This document shows positions 20,750 through 30,909 of a stretch of DNA of 64,000 bases, one piece after another. Source of the DNA: Taxawa tesnikishii (nom. ined.) (Eukaryota; Ascomycota; Dothideomycetes; Dothideales); NCBI GenBank assembly GCA_030247885.1, contig JAPDRO010000010.1, positions 372,001 to 436,000 on the forward strand. The letters are read 5' to 3'. Below the pieces are notes generated by a model. It saw only the letters and a program-made list of their open reading frames with translations, was not told the origin of the DNA and made no database searches. Positions within the stretch are counted from its first letter, which is position 1, and each line of letters opens with the position of its first letter. A program made the translations under genes and the position numbers.

Positions 20750-21010
20750 GCTAGATGACTTCTAGACCTGGCCACGAAAGCCTACTGCACGCGTCCAGGT
20801 CGCTGAGGCTAGTAACGTCGTCAAGAGGCTTGTCTCTTAAGGATAGCCGCGTGCAGAGGTGGTAGACGAAATTCCACGATTCACCCTTGCGGGCTGTTGA
20901 AGCCGTGACGTGACGATGAAGCTCGCTACGCATCGACAGCGGCGACGACCACGCAGCCTACTGTCTCCGCTGGGGCTGTGCATCCGTCCATCTACCAAGG
21001 CTCTACAAGG
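20750..21010 (-). repeat. Dispersed repeat R3, conserved 5' flank of the PD-(D/E)XK genes
   Basis: Clearly related to 35680-35960, which lies at the same place upstream of paralogue I. Shared landmarks are gcctactgcacgcgtcca, ttgcgggctgttgaagccgtg, and the gcgacgaccacgcagcctac / gcgatgaccacggagcctac pair. It may carry the promoter of the nuclease-like gene, or be an untranslated part of a mobile unit. Confidence 0.65.
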
Positions 21011-21039
21011 GACACGCAATACAACTAGGGATGACAACG

Positions 21040-21480
21040 TGACCGATCCAGGAAACGGGAAATGGAAAGGAAGCCGGAAGACCCTTCCTCCCAGTCCGAA
21101 TCCGAGATTGAATCATCCCGTCCCGAATTCCATAACACGACTACGACGTTCGAAGCGATGGCAGATGGACGGTGGTGCTACAACTACCCCCGCCGATCTG
21201 CCTCCATATGCAGATCGTCTCCTATATCTCGCTTCGTAGCGGTTGTGGCGGGTTTTGCCCCAATCGACCGAGGTGTATTGTAATAGCATGATAGACGAGT
21301 TTCGAGTTTCGGTTTTCCCGTATATTATCTGGTAATCGCTGGCCAAAAATAGCGCCCGACCAGGGTGACTGCAATAGGCGGTGCCACATCTGCCGTGTCT
21401 TTCGTGATGCTGCTGCCTGGATCTGGTTCAACCCTCACGGAGCCGACAAGATCTGGATCTTGGGGCTCCAGCATTTATCG
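21040..21480 (-). repeat. Dispersed repeat R1, right (inverted) arm of unit H
   Basis: The minus strand reads like the left arm at 17760-18540: ACGGGAAAACCGAAACTCG, then a variant of gatctgcatatggaggcag, then the gtcgtgttatggaattcggg block. It also matches 36790-37430 on the same strand (ccaggaaacgggaaatgg against ccaggaaacaggaaatggg). So unit H has inverted, not direct, ends. Confidence 0.65.
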
Positions 21481-21839
21481 TGGAGCGTGAATAGAGAGAG
21501 CAACGCCAGCCGTGCTTGAGTGTCTAGAAAGCACTGCCGGTTGCGCAATCCTGCACTGGAAGGGGCATTGACGCTTCTTTACCACACGCTGACACCAAAC
21601 ATCCGGACGAACTTCAGCACCAGCTTACCCCAGCCATGCGCGTTGTACACGAGCCACGGCACTTCGTGAGGCATGTTGCCGTATCTGAGCAGGTTCAGCA
21701 CCATGAACGGTTGCCAAGATAGGCCGGGTCTGAGCTGGGTTGCTTTGGCAAGCAGAATAGACAGGCGTAGGCGGATGGATGAGATAGGACGTGTTGCCTT
21801 GTTTTGGCTTTGTAATGGAACGTTAGATAACGTCACCCA

Positions 21840-22550
21840 CTAGATGAAAACAGCTCGATGAAGCCCCATACGAGAATCACACAACAGCGGCACTTTCGAG
21901 CTGTTCTGACCAGTTCCTTCTATTGAAGGCCTACTTATGTGCGAGTGTCCCCATTCCAGTCGCCAAAGAACGACAGCTAATGGAAAGCCTAGCAGCAGAA
22001 CCCAGCTCAGGCATGAAAGAAAGACGATACAAAGCGGAAACACCCAGTATGCGCGACTCATCATTCGTGGCCCCACCTCGCTAAATCTCTGGAACCCGAG
22101 CTCCTGCACAGATGCTGCTAGCACGACCTGCATTGAGGACAACACCGATCACATATTAGCGAACAGGAACAGCAACGGCGCAGTGGACACTTCGGTATAC
22201 GGCGTGGTAGACCAGTAGGGCTCCTCGTATAACCATACCGTCTTGCGGTTAGGTGGGCGGAACATGCGAGTGGCCCAGTTCAGGCGCGTGAGTCGCAGTT
22301 GTCCGGAGCGATGCCGCTTGGCAACCTCTGTGTCTTCGATATTGTGACCCCGGATCTGAAAAGCTCGGAACAGTCCTGCAATCAAGGCACAGATTGCTGG
22401 TGAGTGCATACTTTCGACACGTACGGCAGCTACGGACGGGAATGTAGATCGGGAGCAAAGCTCATGGTCCAAATTGACGTTACTTATCAAGGAGCAACTT
22501 TCCGCTTGAAGAGTTGACACCTCCGCTATCCGCGTTAATCTTTGCAACAA
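21840..22550 (-). pseudogene. Fungal membrane protein of unknown function, one in-frame stop
   Basis: Two frames on the minus strand are in the same phase and separated by a single TGA at 22149-22151: ...YTEVSTAPLLFLFANM then SVLSSMQVVLAASVQELGF. The first part has HSPAICALIAGLFRAFQIR and NRKTVWLYEEPYWSTT. The second has a strong hydrophobic segment (AYWVFPLCIVFLSCLSWVLL). I recognise the style of a fungal membrane protein but not its name. The N-terminus is unclear and may continue across transposon E, which is inserted about 190 bases upstream. Confidence 0.45.
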
Positions 22551-22742
22551 GATCCGTCAAAGTTGTTCCGCTGTACAATGTTGTTATCCGCCACAACGAC
22601 TAGCTGGAATGAGACCTTTGCACCACACCCACGCAGGTTTCCACAGCCCAGTTGTCCACACCAACCGGTGTTGCCTCGTCACTGCTGCAGCGTGTTTGCT
22701 GGAGTCTATAAAGAGGCGGTGTCGCGAGCCAAAATGGCCTAC

Positions 22743-24852
22743 CGTGTCCGTGCACCCAATGCACGGATTCACTCAATGCACGCGGAACATCACAACAGCT
22801 CAACAAGAAATGAGGCTGTAGAGCCACCCACAATAGCTATTATTACAAGGCTTTATAGCGGACTACTAAGTTGATGCTTGCGATCAATCTTTGCTACTTA
22901 TATCTACTTGGAAGTGTGACGTTGCGGCCGCGACGGGTAGTGGCAGCTGGGGAGGTGATGCAGCCCCTAAGGCCTCCCCACTACCTACAGCATCAACAAC
23001 ACGTTTCTGACGCTTGCTCTTCTGTGCAGGTGCACGTGAGGCTTTCCTCTTACCCTTTTGGGATGGTTGAAGAGCTTTGGCAGCGTCGCGGGCTTGTTTC
23101 AGGCGTTCTTTTTCAGCTGCCTGTTCAGCCTTCTCCCTATCCCTCACTGCCTTGGCTGCCTCTCGTGCCTCACGCTTCTCCTGAGCCATTTTCTCCTTGT
23201 ACAACTTGGCAGCTTTCTTGAGCTCAGCTGCCTCAGCTTTTCGAAGTTGTAGCTCGTTCTTTTCACGCTCTTCCACAGCTTGGCGAACACGCGCCTCCCT
23301 GACTTTCCTTGGTGACCAGAACACTGAGCCGCCATGGTACTCCTGACGTTGTTGTAGGTCGAGAGGTTTGCTGTGCTTCTTGTGCTTCTTCTTAACAGTT
23401 AGAGCCTCCTTGAGCCCCTGAATCTCGTGGTGGAGTAACTGGTTTTGAACCGAGATGTGGTGGAGCGATCGGCTGAGCCGCCGCGCCTCCTTGCTGCTCT
23501 CGTCCTTCACTGCAGAACGCACAAGACGGTTCAGTTTCCGCCAATCAGACCCACTAAGGGTTGTACTAGAGCTCCCCTCTGACTCCTGCTCGTCTGAACT
23601 GTTGTTGGTGAATCTGCCGAGTATGATGTCGGGGTTCATGGGTGATATACCCGTTGCTTCGAAGGAGCTGAGTATCGTCGTTTGCTTGAAGGAGCTTATC
23701 CACGCCTTCCAGAATAGGGAGAAGAAGTCTCCCTTCTTGATTGGGAGTAACCCCTGGCCTCTCTGGAGGAAAGCTGAGAGCTCGTTGGAGTAGGCCTGTG
23801 AGAGAGGCTTGAACAAGCACACATCGAGCGGCTGCAGCGTGTGCGTTGAGTGGGGAGGCAAGATGGCCAGGAGTATCTTGTGTTGATCACAATACTCAAT
23901 AAAATCCATAGTAACGTGAGATGCATGCCCATCAAGGATGAGCAACCGGTAAGATCGTCGTGCTTTGGCCTTGGTGTAGCGGTCAAACACCTGTTCCAGC
24001 CAGGCAAGGCCTATATCGTTGTTTGTCCAGCCTGACGGCGATGAGCTGACATGTACCGAGTGTTCTCCTAGCTTAATCTCGTCTGCCCAGCTTGATTGTA
24101 TAGCTTTGCTAGTTGACTGATATAGGAGGCCTGGTGGCAACGCTGATCCATCAGCGCACACACACGCCAGGAGGGTAATCCACTCGCGTGAGCCATCTTG
24201 GATAGATGCTCTAACCTCCTTCTTATCCCACATCCGTCGGCTGAACACTCGTTTTGAGCGGCTGGTGACACCAATCAAGAAGCCCTTCTCATCCATATTG
24301 TATGTGTGACGTGGTTCCACGTTGTACTCCTTGATTTTGGAATGCAGGAGGTCGAAGTACAGGCTGTGTTTAGCCTCTGAATCAGCCTTGTGGCGATCGC
24401 GGTCCATACCGGTTACCCAGTGTGAGATGAGATGGACGCTGTGTCTGTTGATAAAGCGAGTAACCCAGCTCTCGCCCACTGGCTCCTTGGCTATATCCAT
24501 CGCGAAGTTTCGTATCATCTCTCGTGTAGGTTGAAGGCGTCGCTTTGTAAGCCCTTCTATGTAGCGTACAAGCTCCAGCTCTTGTTGTGGGTTGAGCTTT
24601 TGACGCGTTGAGGCATCAGCTGCACGCGACGTTGTAACAGCTCGGTGCCTTCGCGATAGTGTAGAGCGATCAACGCCATGACTTCTAGCTATCTCAGAGT
24701 AGCAGAATGATTCTCCAGGCTTCAGCGATTCTAACTCTGCAAGCGCATCCTCGATTGAGCTCATACTGGTGGAGTTACGTGGTGTTGAAGTTTGGGGTGG
24801 TTGGTGCCCCGCGTGCATTGAGTGAATCCGTGCATTGGGTGCACGGACACGG
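22743..24852 (-). mobile_element. Fot1-type transposon E, apparently complete and autonomous
   Basis: TA flanks at 22741-22742 and 24853-24854. The terminal inverted repeats are identical over about 44 bases, beginning CCGTGTCCGTGCACCCAATG, with two direct CAATGCACG motifs in each. The outer 14 bases equal those of B and C, so the three share an end family. The transposase gene on the minus strand is intact. Confidence 0.93.
22884..24764 (-). CDS. Element E transposase, intact (DDE_1, Fot1/pogo)
   Basis: One open frame from the ATG at 24762-24764 (MSSIEDALAELESLKPGES) gives 626 residues; the frame is open for 18 more codons upstream into the terminal repeat. A Psq-like HTH, a CENP-B-like HTH (GESWVTRFINRHSVHL) and the DDE_1 core follow in order, with Asp residues in YNMDEKGF, LLILDGHASH and LQPLDVCLF (35 residues between the last two). 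The C-terminal region is a Lys/Glu/Arg coiled coil and a KRKASRAPAQKSKRQKR nuclear-type basic cluster. It is clearly related to C but well diverged, so it is a separate subfamily. Confidence 0.93.
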   Translation of the reverse strand: MSSIEDALAELESLKPGESFCYSEIARSHGVDRSTLSRRHRAVTTSRAADASTRQKLNPQQELELVRYIEGLTKRRLQPTREMIRNFAMDIAKEPVGESWVTRFINRHSVHLISHWVTGMDRDRHKADSEAKHSLYFDLLHSKIKEYNVEPRHTYNMDEKGFLIGVTSRSKRVFSRRMWDKKEVRASIQDGSREWITLLACVCADGSALPPGLLYQSTSKAIQSSWADEIKLGEHSVHVSSSPSGWTNNDIGLAWLEQVFDRYTKAKARRSYRLLILDGHASHVTMDFIEYCDQHKILLAILPPHSTHTLQPLDVCLFKPLSQAYSNELSAFLQRGQGLLPIKKGDFFSLFWKAWISSFKQTTILSSFEATGISPMNPDIILGRFTNNSSDEQESEGSSSTTLSGSDWRKLNRLVRSAVKDESSKEARRLSRSLHHISVQNQLLHHEIQGLKEALTVKKKHKKHSKPLDLQQRQEYHGGSVFWSPRKVREARVRQAVEEREKNELQLRKAEAAELKKAAKLYKEKMAQEKREAREAAKAVRDREKAEQAAEKERLKQARDAAKALQPSQKGKRKASRAPAQKSKRQKRVVDAVGSGEALGAASPPQLPLPVAAATSHFQVDISSKD

Positions 24853-25184
24853 TAGCCCGCCGGCTTTCAGTGCGCGCAAGATTCTCTCCTCCGACGCCTC
24901 ACTTCTTTCCGCGATTATTCAGGTAATGATGCTCCTGGTACGAGCGGCAATTTGAGCATTGCTGGTATGAGATCGGTGACAAAACAGAACGGTAAACCCG
25001 AAGAGGGGCAGGTGATCAATAGCGGCTCGAGCTCGAATCAGCCTATTGTTGCAGTGCAAAAATACCGACTGATCTTATGAAGTTTGCTTTCTATTGATCG
25101 ACTATCCCAGCTGACCTTCTAACCCATTAACCGCATCACTTGTCGTACAGTCTTCTGGTCTTCATCTCTACTTATACAGCTTGT

Positions 25185-25541
25185 TTATCGAAGCTTTTCC
25201 TTCGCTCCCTGCTCTAGTTCCGCCAGGACTCGTTCCATCTCTTTCTGCTTGTCTGCAGCCTCGGTGTCGAATTGTGCTGTGGCGAGCTTCCCATGCGTAG
25301 TATTTCTCTTGACGAAATCTTTCAACCCTGGGCTCTTGGCTTGGGAGTTGACTTGCAATACGACGTTGAGCTTCTTTGTCTTGTCGTCGTACTTTCCCGC
25401 ATCAATGCGAACTTGGTATTCGGCGTCTTTGTCCTTGGAGGGAAAGATCCGACTGCCCTCACGAGCAGCGGGTGTAAACTTCGATGGCGCAGACTTCGTT
25501 GCTTTGATCTTTGCCAAGCTATCTCGAATTGCTTTGGACAT
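25185..25541 (-). CDS. Small charged protein of unknown function
   Basis: A frame of 118 codons starts at the ATG at 25539-25541 (MSKAIRDSLAKIKATKSAPS); the frame is open 24 codons further up with another ATG. The protein is rich in Lys, Asp and Ala and ends in a helix (DKQKEMERVLAELEQGAKEKLR). The second copy at 53919-54275 keeps nearly the same protein except for one stop, which suggests past selection for coding. I recognise no family. Confidence 0.6.
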   Translation of the reverse strand: MSKAIRDSLAKIKATKSAPSKFTPAAREGSRIFPSKDKDAEYQVRIDAGKYDDKTKKLNVVLQVNSQAKSPGLKDFVKRNTTHGKLATAQFDTEAADKQKEMERVLAELEQGAKEKLR

Positions 25542-26433
25542 GCTTGAACTTCGATCCATTAGAGGAAGCTCCACCGCGGATTGCGGGCCAACACTTACAT
25601 ACGTAAGACGCAAGGTTACACTTGCTTGATAATGCTTTGATCTCGATGTTGTTTAGGTAGCAACACTCCACAATGACTGGAGAGGCTCATCTTATATGTG
25701 TGCAACACGGTCGGATACTCTTTGACTGTATAAGCGCCAACCTGATATAAGCGCCAAGAAGGATCTGCTGCAATGGTTAGAGGACCCATGAGACGCGTCA
25801 AGTCAGCCACCAACAGATCCATCCATAGTGCTCGATTGGTGTACGGGGTATCCGGAAGCGATTCATGGAACATCGAGGATGCAACTCGTTTACATACTCA
25901 CAACACCTCTTCGGTCACGACATATCAACTGGCTCCAAACTGCCTCTCATTGCAGCTTGTAGCCGCCGCTCCTCCAGGCGGATGGATTGCTTCGTCGTTT
26001 TCACCAGCTGGCGGCATGCACCGGATGGGCTTCGCTTCAGCTCCAGCCGAGCCCTGAAAATCCCACGCTTGGCACCCCTGCACTCCTTCCGTTAGCCGCG
26101 CGGCTGCGCTGCGCTGTTCTTAACACCACAAACCTGCTCTCCCGGGTCAGCATCAACTTCTATCAAGAAAGGGATGAATTTGCTCAAAGCAGGACAACGC
26201 TGGCACTTGAGAACAGAGACAGTCTTGAACACGCGGTCTGTAGGTGAGCTGAACCGGTATAGCTCGCTTGTCCCGATGTCAAGCCAGTAACTTTATGAAC
26301 AGGTATCGCAATACGGTCGCGAAGTGACTGTCTTCACCAGAAGCGTTTGTGGGAGACCTCTACCCCGCCAACATTCGCTTCAAGTCTTGATCTCGCCGCT
26401 TGTTCGTTCTCTTCGCGCTCCTTGCATCACTCA
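25542..26433. other. Shared intergenic part of the segmental duplication
   Basis: An 85-codon frame at 25616-25873 on the minus strand (MFHESLPDTPYTNRALWMDL) is partly conserved in the second copy and could be an upstream exon of the small gene, but no splice sites fix this. The rest should contain the promoter of the APH-like gene. Confidence 0.35.
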
Positions 26434-28152
26434 ATGACATCTTCAAAACAAGAATTCACTGGTATGCATTTGCTGCAATAGAGCTGCTGAGATGTTCACC
26501 GCGTATTGTTTCTGAATTTGTTATAGAACGTGACCTACATTCATACACAGCTGGCAAATGGCTACGAAACGATAAAAACGAGCGGAATGCCCGCTATATC
26601 GATTTTAGTTTCACTTCTCTTTGCCAGAAAGTGATTGACTGTTACGAGGGAGCCACCGCCATCTCATCGTGGGAGAAGCTGGAGGGTAATTCCTGCAAAG
26701 TCTTTATCTTCAAGACCGACAACGGCGAGCAGCTGGTGGCTAAGCTTCCAACCTCGGTCGCAGGGCCGGAGAGCTTGATCACCAACTCAGAGGTCGCTAC
26801 GATACAGTATTGTATGCTGACGTGACTTCGGCCCATTCTGATTCACGCATTGCTGACTATCTAGTACAATCACATACCAAGATTCCTATTCCTCCTATAA
26901 TTGCTTGGAGTGACCACCATGCTTCCAACGCCATTGGCTGCGAATACATCATAATGGGCCATGCTGCGGGTGTTCCCTTAAGTCACGTCTGGCAAACTCT
27001 TGACGTTGGCCAGCAGATGCGCTGCATGGGATCTATTGTTCGATATATCGCGCAGATGGCAGAGCTCAATTTTCCTGCCTACGGCAGCCTTTACTTCTCC
27101 AACGTCTCGGCGGTTGATTCATCTCAGAAAATCAGGCTCGACGATAACTTCTGCATCGGCCCTCATTGCGGTAAGCGCTTCTGCAGCGACGGTGTACGCG
27201 ATATACGCTTCACACATCTCACTCAGCCTGATCGAGGACCATGTAAGTTGCTGTCTCTGTGATCGTCAACGGCCTAGAGCTAACCAAATCGGCTTCCGCA
27301 GGGCCTAACTTACCATCTTACTGTAACGCTCTGATAAATGCAGGGCTTGCTAGGATTCCGCCTGATGATACCGCTCGTGCAAACGGGAAATCCTTCCAAG
27401 GATCACCAAAGGAACACATCGAATTACTTCATCATGCTCAGCAAGTCTTGCAGAAGTTAGCAGCCGATGCCCGCATCAAGGATAATGCATCTCCGATAAT
27501 GTTGCACCCTGACCTGCACATGCAGAACATCTTCGTCAATCCGGATGATCCTACCGATATTACCGCTCTGATAGATTGGCAAGCGACCAGTATCGAGCCA
27601 GCTTTTGAACATGCGGCAATTGGACTAGATCTGGACACTGGCCTGTTACAATCCGAAGAATGCAAAGATCGCAGACCTTATCTAGAACAGGCCTACGATG
27701 CGTTCATCAAGGCATATGTTCCTCTCCTCGCCAATGTGCGATCGCTCGACGACGACCTTCTGAGATTGTTCCGATACTGTCATCGGAGTTGGGCCGATGG
27801 CATCACCGTGCTCCAGGACGAGCTCATTAACATCTCCAGGCATTGGGAACAATTGGGTCTGTCGGGAAGATGTCCGTACATTCCACCGACAGGCAAAAAG
27901 CTTGATGAACACATCAAGAATCATCAAGCATTCCTCGACGCACTGGAATTGAAGACGGGCTTGGTGGAACAGCTACAGACGACCAACGACGGATGGGTAC
28001 AAAGGGAGCGATGGGAAGACGTGAAAGCTATGCATGCGGCTGCTTTCAAGATCGTGTCGGATACCGTGTCGCAGCCGGATTCTGATACGACTGTTGAAGA
28101 GTTGGAAGCGATTTGGCCATTCGACAAGCCGACCGGGGATGATAAAGTCTAA
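26434..28152 (+). CDS. APH-like kinase (AIM9-type phosphotransferase family)
   Basis: Four exons, 26434-26461, 26527-26811, 26865-27242 and 27302-28152, give 513 residues with all phases consistent. The tiny first exon (MTSSKQEFT) joins ERDLHSYTAGKWLRNDKNER, the usual start of fungal AIM9-like proteins. Further blocks are GNSCKVFIFKTDNGEQLVAK (nucleotide-binding Lys), SEVATIQYL, the catalytic loop MLHPDLHMQNIFV (H.D.H..N) and DITALIDWQATSIEPAFEHA (metal-binding Asp). The family comprises fungal aminoglycoside-phosphotransferase-fold kinases, in yeast linked to mitochondria; the substrate is unknown. A truncated, decayed copy is at 51568-52821. Confidence 0.88.
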
Positions 28153-28939
28153 GACGGGCATTTGGCGGGATTTATCAGCCGAGCTGAAGGCTTACCATGT
28201 CTGTTGTATCACACACTTGATCGGCTATTTTTCTGGAGCTCGATGCCCACGTGTGCACGATGTCTATAATGGAAGCACGCGTTATGCTGAAACAGCCCGA
28301 CTGGGATTTGCATGGAAGTTTCAAGCTAGATCACGGAGCATCGGATGCATGCATGAGTTGAAAGACAAGTTTCCGATCAATCACCGCTGGCTATACGACG
28401 AACCGGTGTTGTATACTTTCTGTTCCATCCGCTAACGTTGGCTTTCCCACTTCCGCTTCTTGTTGCTTGGCAGCACTCGGAAATCTGACGTCTCCTCGTC
28501 CTGCTTCCAATTCGCTCACCAACGCGGGTCTCTGTCGCAAACATCACCTGCCCTCGCCATCGACGACACTCGAAGCAGAGCCCTCAGAAAACCCCTTGCC
28601 TACTCTCATATCTGCGACCGCGAGCCTTTGTTGCCAGTAAATGAGCAGTGCCTCGATAGCACCATCCTCTTCGCCCTGTACATCACTTAACACCGCACAG
28701 CTCTGTTCTGAACAAGGACATAAGTGTAGCAGTGGGTACGGGAAGTGCCGGCAAGATATCATGACACTCTTCCAACGGTGCTAACCACGTACGTAGATAC
28801 AACCACCGAGCCGCTCTGTCCAGGCCATAGTCGAGAAGGCTGTGTGACCGAGTTACAATCGAGACAGGGCTCACAATGGCAACACTAGCGTTTGGTGTGT
28901 TACTGGCTCGACCAGTAGCGCAGCCTTGTGCGGGACTGA
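28153..28939. other. No gene recognised
   Basis: Only short overlapping frames. A phrase tataatggaagcac at 28267-28280 resembles tacaatggaagcac near 33036, hinting that an outer part of repeat R1 may reach here, but I could not align it with confidence. Confidence 0.3.
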
Positions 28940-29533
28940 AAAGGGCTTGCATAAGCGGCTTGGCTAGAGTCCTCACCATTTTTCTAAGAATTCTCACAGT
29001 TGGTTCAGATGTTTGTAGCTAGCCTGTGACAGCTCACGCCAGAGATGTAGGATGGTGGCACAAGCTGATGCAACTATTTTCAGAACGCCACCCGATTCTA
29101 TTAGGATGTTTGAATTTGTACAATATGGGGTCAACGTCCTGTCTGGCACAGGATCATGCAACAATCGGTGCTTTTTTCAGCCTCGAGCATGAAGCTATCG
29201 TTGCCGGGCCGTAGTGTAGCCCTTCATGCCCACTTTATGCATCATGGACCAGAAACCAGACAAGGCGGTGACGGTGGACAAACGCCGGGACCTCCAGATC
29301 TTGTCACTGTCTGCAGCTTCGTGGGGTTAAGCAAGCCCAAGACGGCAGCAGCGCTATGCAACATGTAGCAGGTATGGCGCCTCCTGCAGGCGCTGTTATT
29401 GTGCGCTTACTTTAGACTGGAGCTAAATATACAACAGGCGGGAAACTATAACCTGGATTCTGTCTCTTACGTTATTATGATACGGTTCTGCTGATCGAAG
29501 CAACACACGCTATTACTGCCGAAAAGCGGGATC
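28940..29533 (+). repeat. Dispersed repeat R1, solitary copy cut by Tc1-like element K
   Basis: Collinear with 17760-18340: gcttgcataagcggctt, the tcggtgctttttt...agcctcg block, cagcttcgtggggttaagcaagc, and gaaaagcgggat at the end. Homology stops exactly at the TA (29534-29535) where element K begins. Continuation is not found right of K. No PD-(D/E)XK gene accompanies this copy. Confidence 0.6.
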
Positions 29534-29535
29534 TA

Positions 29536-30897
29536 CAGTACTAGACGGAAAGTTTTCGGACAGCTGCAAATCCTAGCCACGTGACTACCCTACCAGCTTC
29601 TTCTGAAATGCTGTAACACTACAACCATAGTAGTAATTACTATAGAATTGATACTGTAGATGCATTAGATAGTGAAGAATCTCAGGCAGTTGTTGAATTG
29701 TTGTTGCAGTGTGTATATACATCAGGATCTGGTATGCCATCCATCTGCTGCAATTATAGCCTTCACCCTCTCCCCCATGCTATTAATGCAGTTATCTCTG
29801 GTTTCCTGAGCTATCTTTGGCCAACAAGCTATGAGAGCCTCGCCAATTGCTTCCCTTTGGACCTCTTGGCTTCTAGATAGTTGTAACAACTCAGGGTGTT
29901 GCTCCAACAGCAGCTTTTTGAGGTAGTACCACAGGTGCTCAATAGGGTTGAGATCAGGGCTATATGGAGGCCAGTCCACAATGATATCAATGCCTAGCTC
30001 TTCAAAATAGAGCTTCACCTTCTTGGCCTTGTGGATAGGAGCATTGTCATGCATAAAGACTATACCAGGCTCCCATATAGTTGGCAGTTGCTCTTCCAGA
30101 ACTGTAATGTAGCTGTTGGCTGAATACCCCTGCTTCTTGTTCTTAAAGTCACGGTCCATAGTGACTAGTTCTGAGACACCATCACCCCAAAAGGCAGCCC
30201 ATACCATAACTGAAAGGTCTTTCCCTTTGTTGTAGGTTTGAATCATCTTTTTGTCCCATTTCTGTGGTGGTGTTCTGAAGCACCATTCTGTGGATTTGCC
30301 AGAACCTCGCTCAACTGAGCACTCATCACTCCAGATGACCTTTCTCCATTGCTCAGTTGTCCCATTCTCGTGTTGTTTGGCCCACAACAGCCTCTTTCTT
30401 GCCACGTCAGGTGTAAGCTTTGGCCGTTGTTTGCATCTCCATTTGTGGATGTGGAATGGCTCCAGAATAGCCTTGATGGTGGTGTTGCTGAAATTGAGGC
30501 CAAGCTGCTGTCTGAGCTCGGCATACGTGAGTTTTGGCTCTATTCGTACGGCGCGAACGATACGTCTGATGTCTTGGTCTGTGTAGATTCGTGGCCTGCC
30601 TTTACGAGGTTGTGAGGCACCGTGTGGTCGTGTTGTGGCTAGTTGAATGGTGTTGTAGATGGTAGACTTTGCGACGCCAGTAAGACCTTCAACTTCACGG
30701 TATGATTGCCCCCTTCCACAAGACCAACCACCTTTCCACGCATACAGGGAGAAAGATCAGGCTTTTTGCACGCTTTGTAGTATCAGAAGAAGGCTCTGGA
30801 GTGTGTGGTTGTTCCATAGTAATTGATTGAAAAGAGTGTAGCTATCTAACACGAAACGCGAGCGTCGCGCTGTCCGAAAACTTCCCCGCGGGTACTG
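29536..30897 (-). mobile_element. Tc1-like DNA transposon K, complete ends, defective
   Basis: TA flanks at 29534-29535 and 30898-30899. The terminal inverted repeats start CAGTAC and share AAGTTTTCGGACAGC over about 29 bases with a few differences. One transposase gene lies on the minus strand. Short ends, the TA duplication and the DDE_3 transposase place it in Tc1/mariner proper, separate from the Fot1-type elements elsewhere in the window. Confidence 0.88.
29722..30817 (-). pseudogene. Element K transposase (Tc1-type, DDE_3), two frameshifts near the start
   Basis: A likely start is the ATG at 30815-30817 (MEQPHTPEPSSDTT). The HTH region (SYREVEGLTGVAKSTIYNTI) and a second HTH (LTYAELRQQLGLNFSNTTIKAILE) lead into the catalytic part open to 29722: VIWSDECSVE, VFMHDNAPIHKA and PYSPDLNPIEHLW, with 35 residues between second Asp and Glu. 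Near 30760 one A, and near 30708 one G of a run, appear to be missing, so the first 40 codons lie in other frames. The rest is clean, so inactivation looks recent. Confidence 0.82.
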
Positions 30898-30909
30898 TAA
30901 CTTATTATA

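Larger units (their letters stand above)
25005..27690 (+). repeat. Segmental duplication, source-like copy
   Basis: This segment is collinear, in inverted orientation, with 51568-54460. It begins near gatcaatagcggctcgagc at 25015 and ends near tctagaacaggc at 27681-27692, inside the last exon of the APH-like gene. It contains the small unknown gene at 25185-25541, the intergenic region, and most of the APH-like gene. This copy has intact genes; the other is decayed. Its left edge is about 150 bases from transposon E. Confidence 0.85.

Noticed and set aside
17760-21480. LTR retrotransposon as the explanation for the R1 repeats
   Set aside because: R1 copies bracket the gene in inverted, not direct, orientation, and there is no gag, reverse transcriptase or integrase between them.
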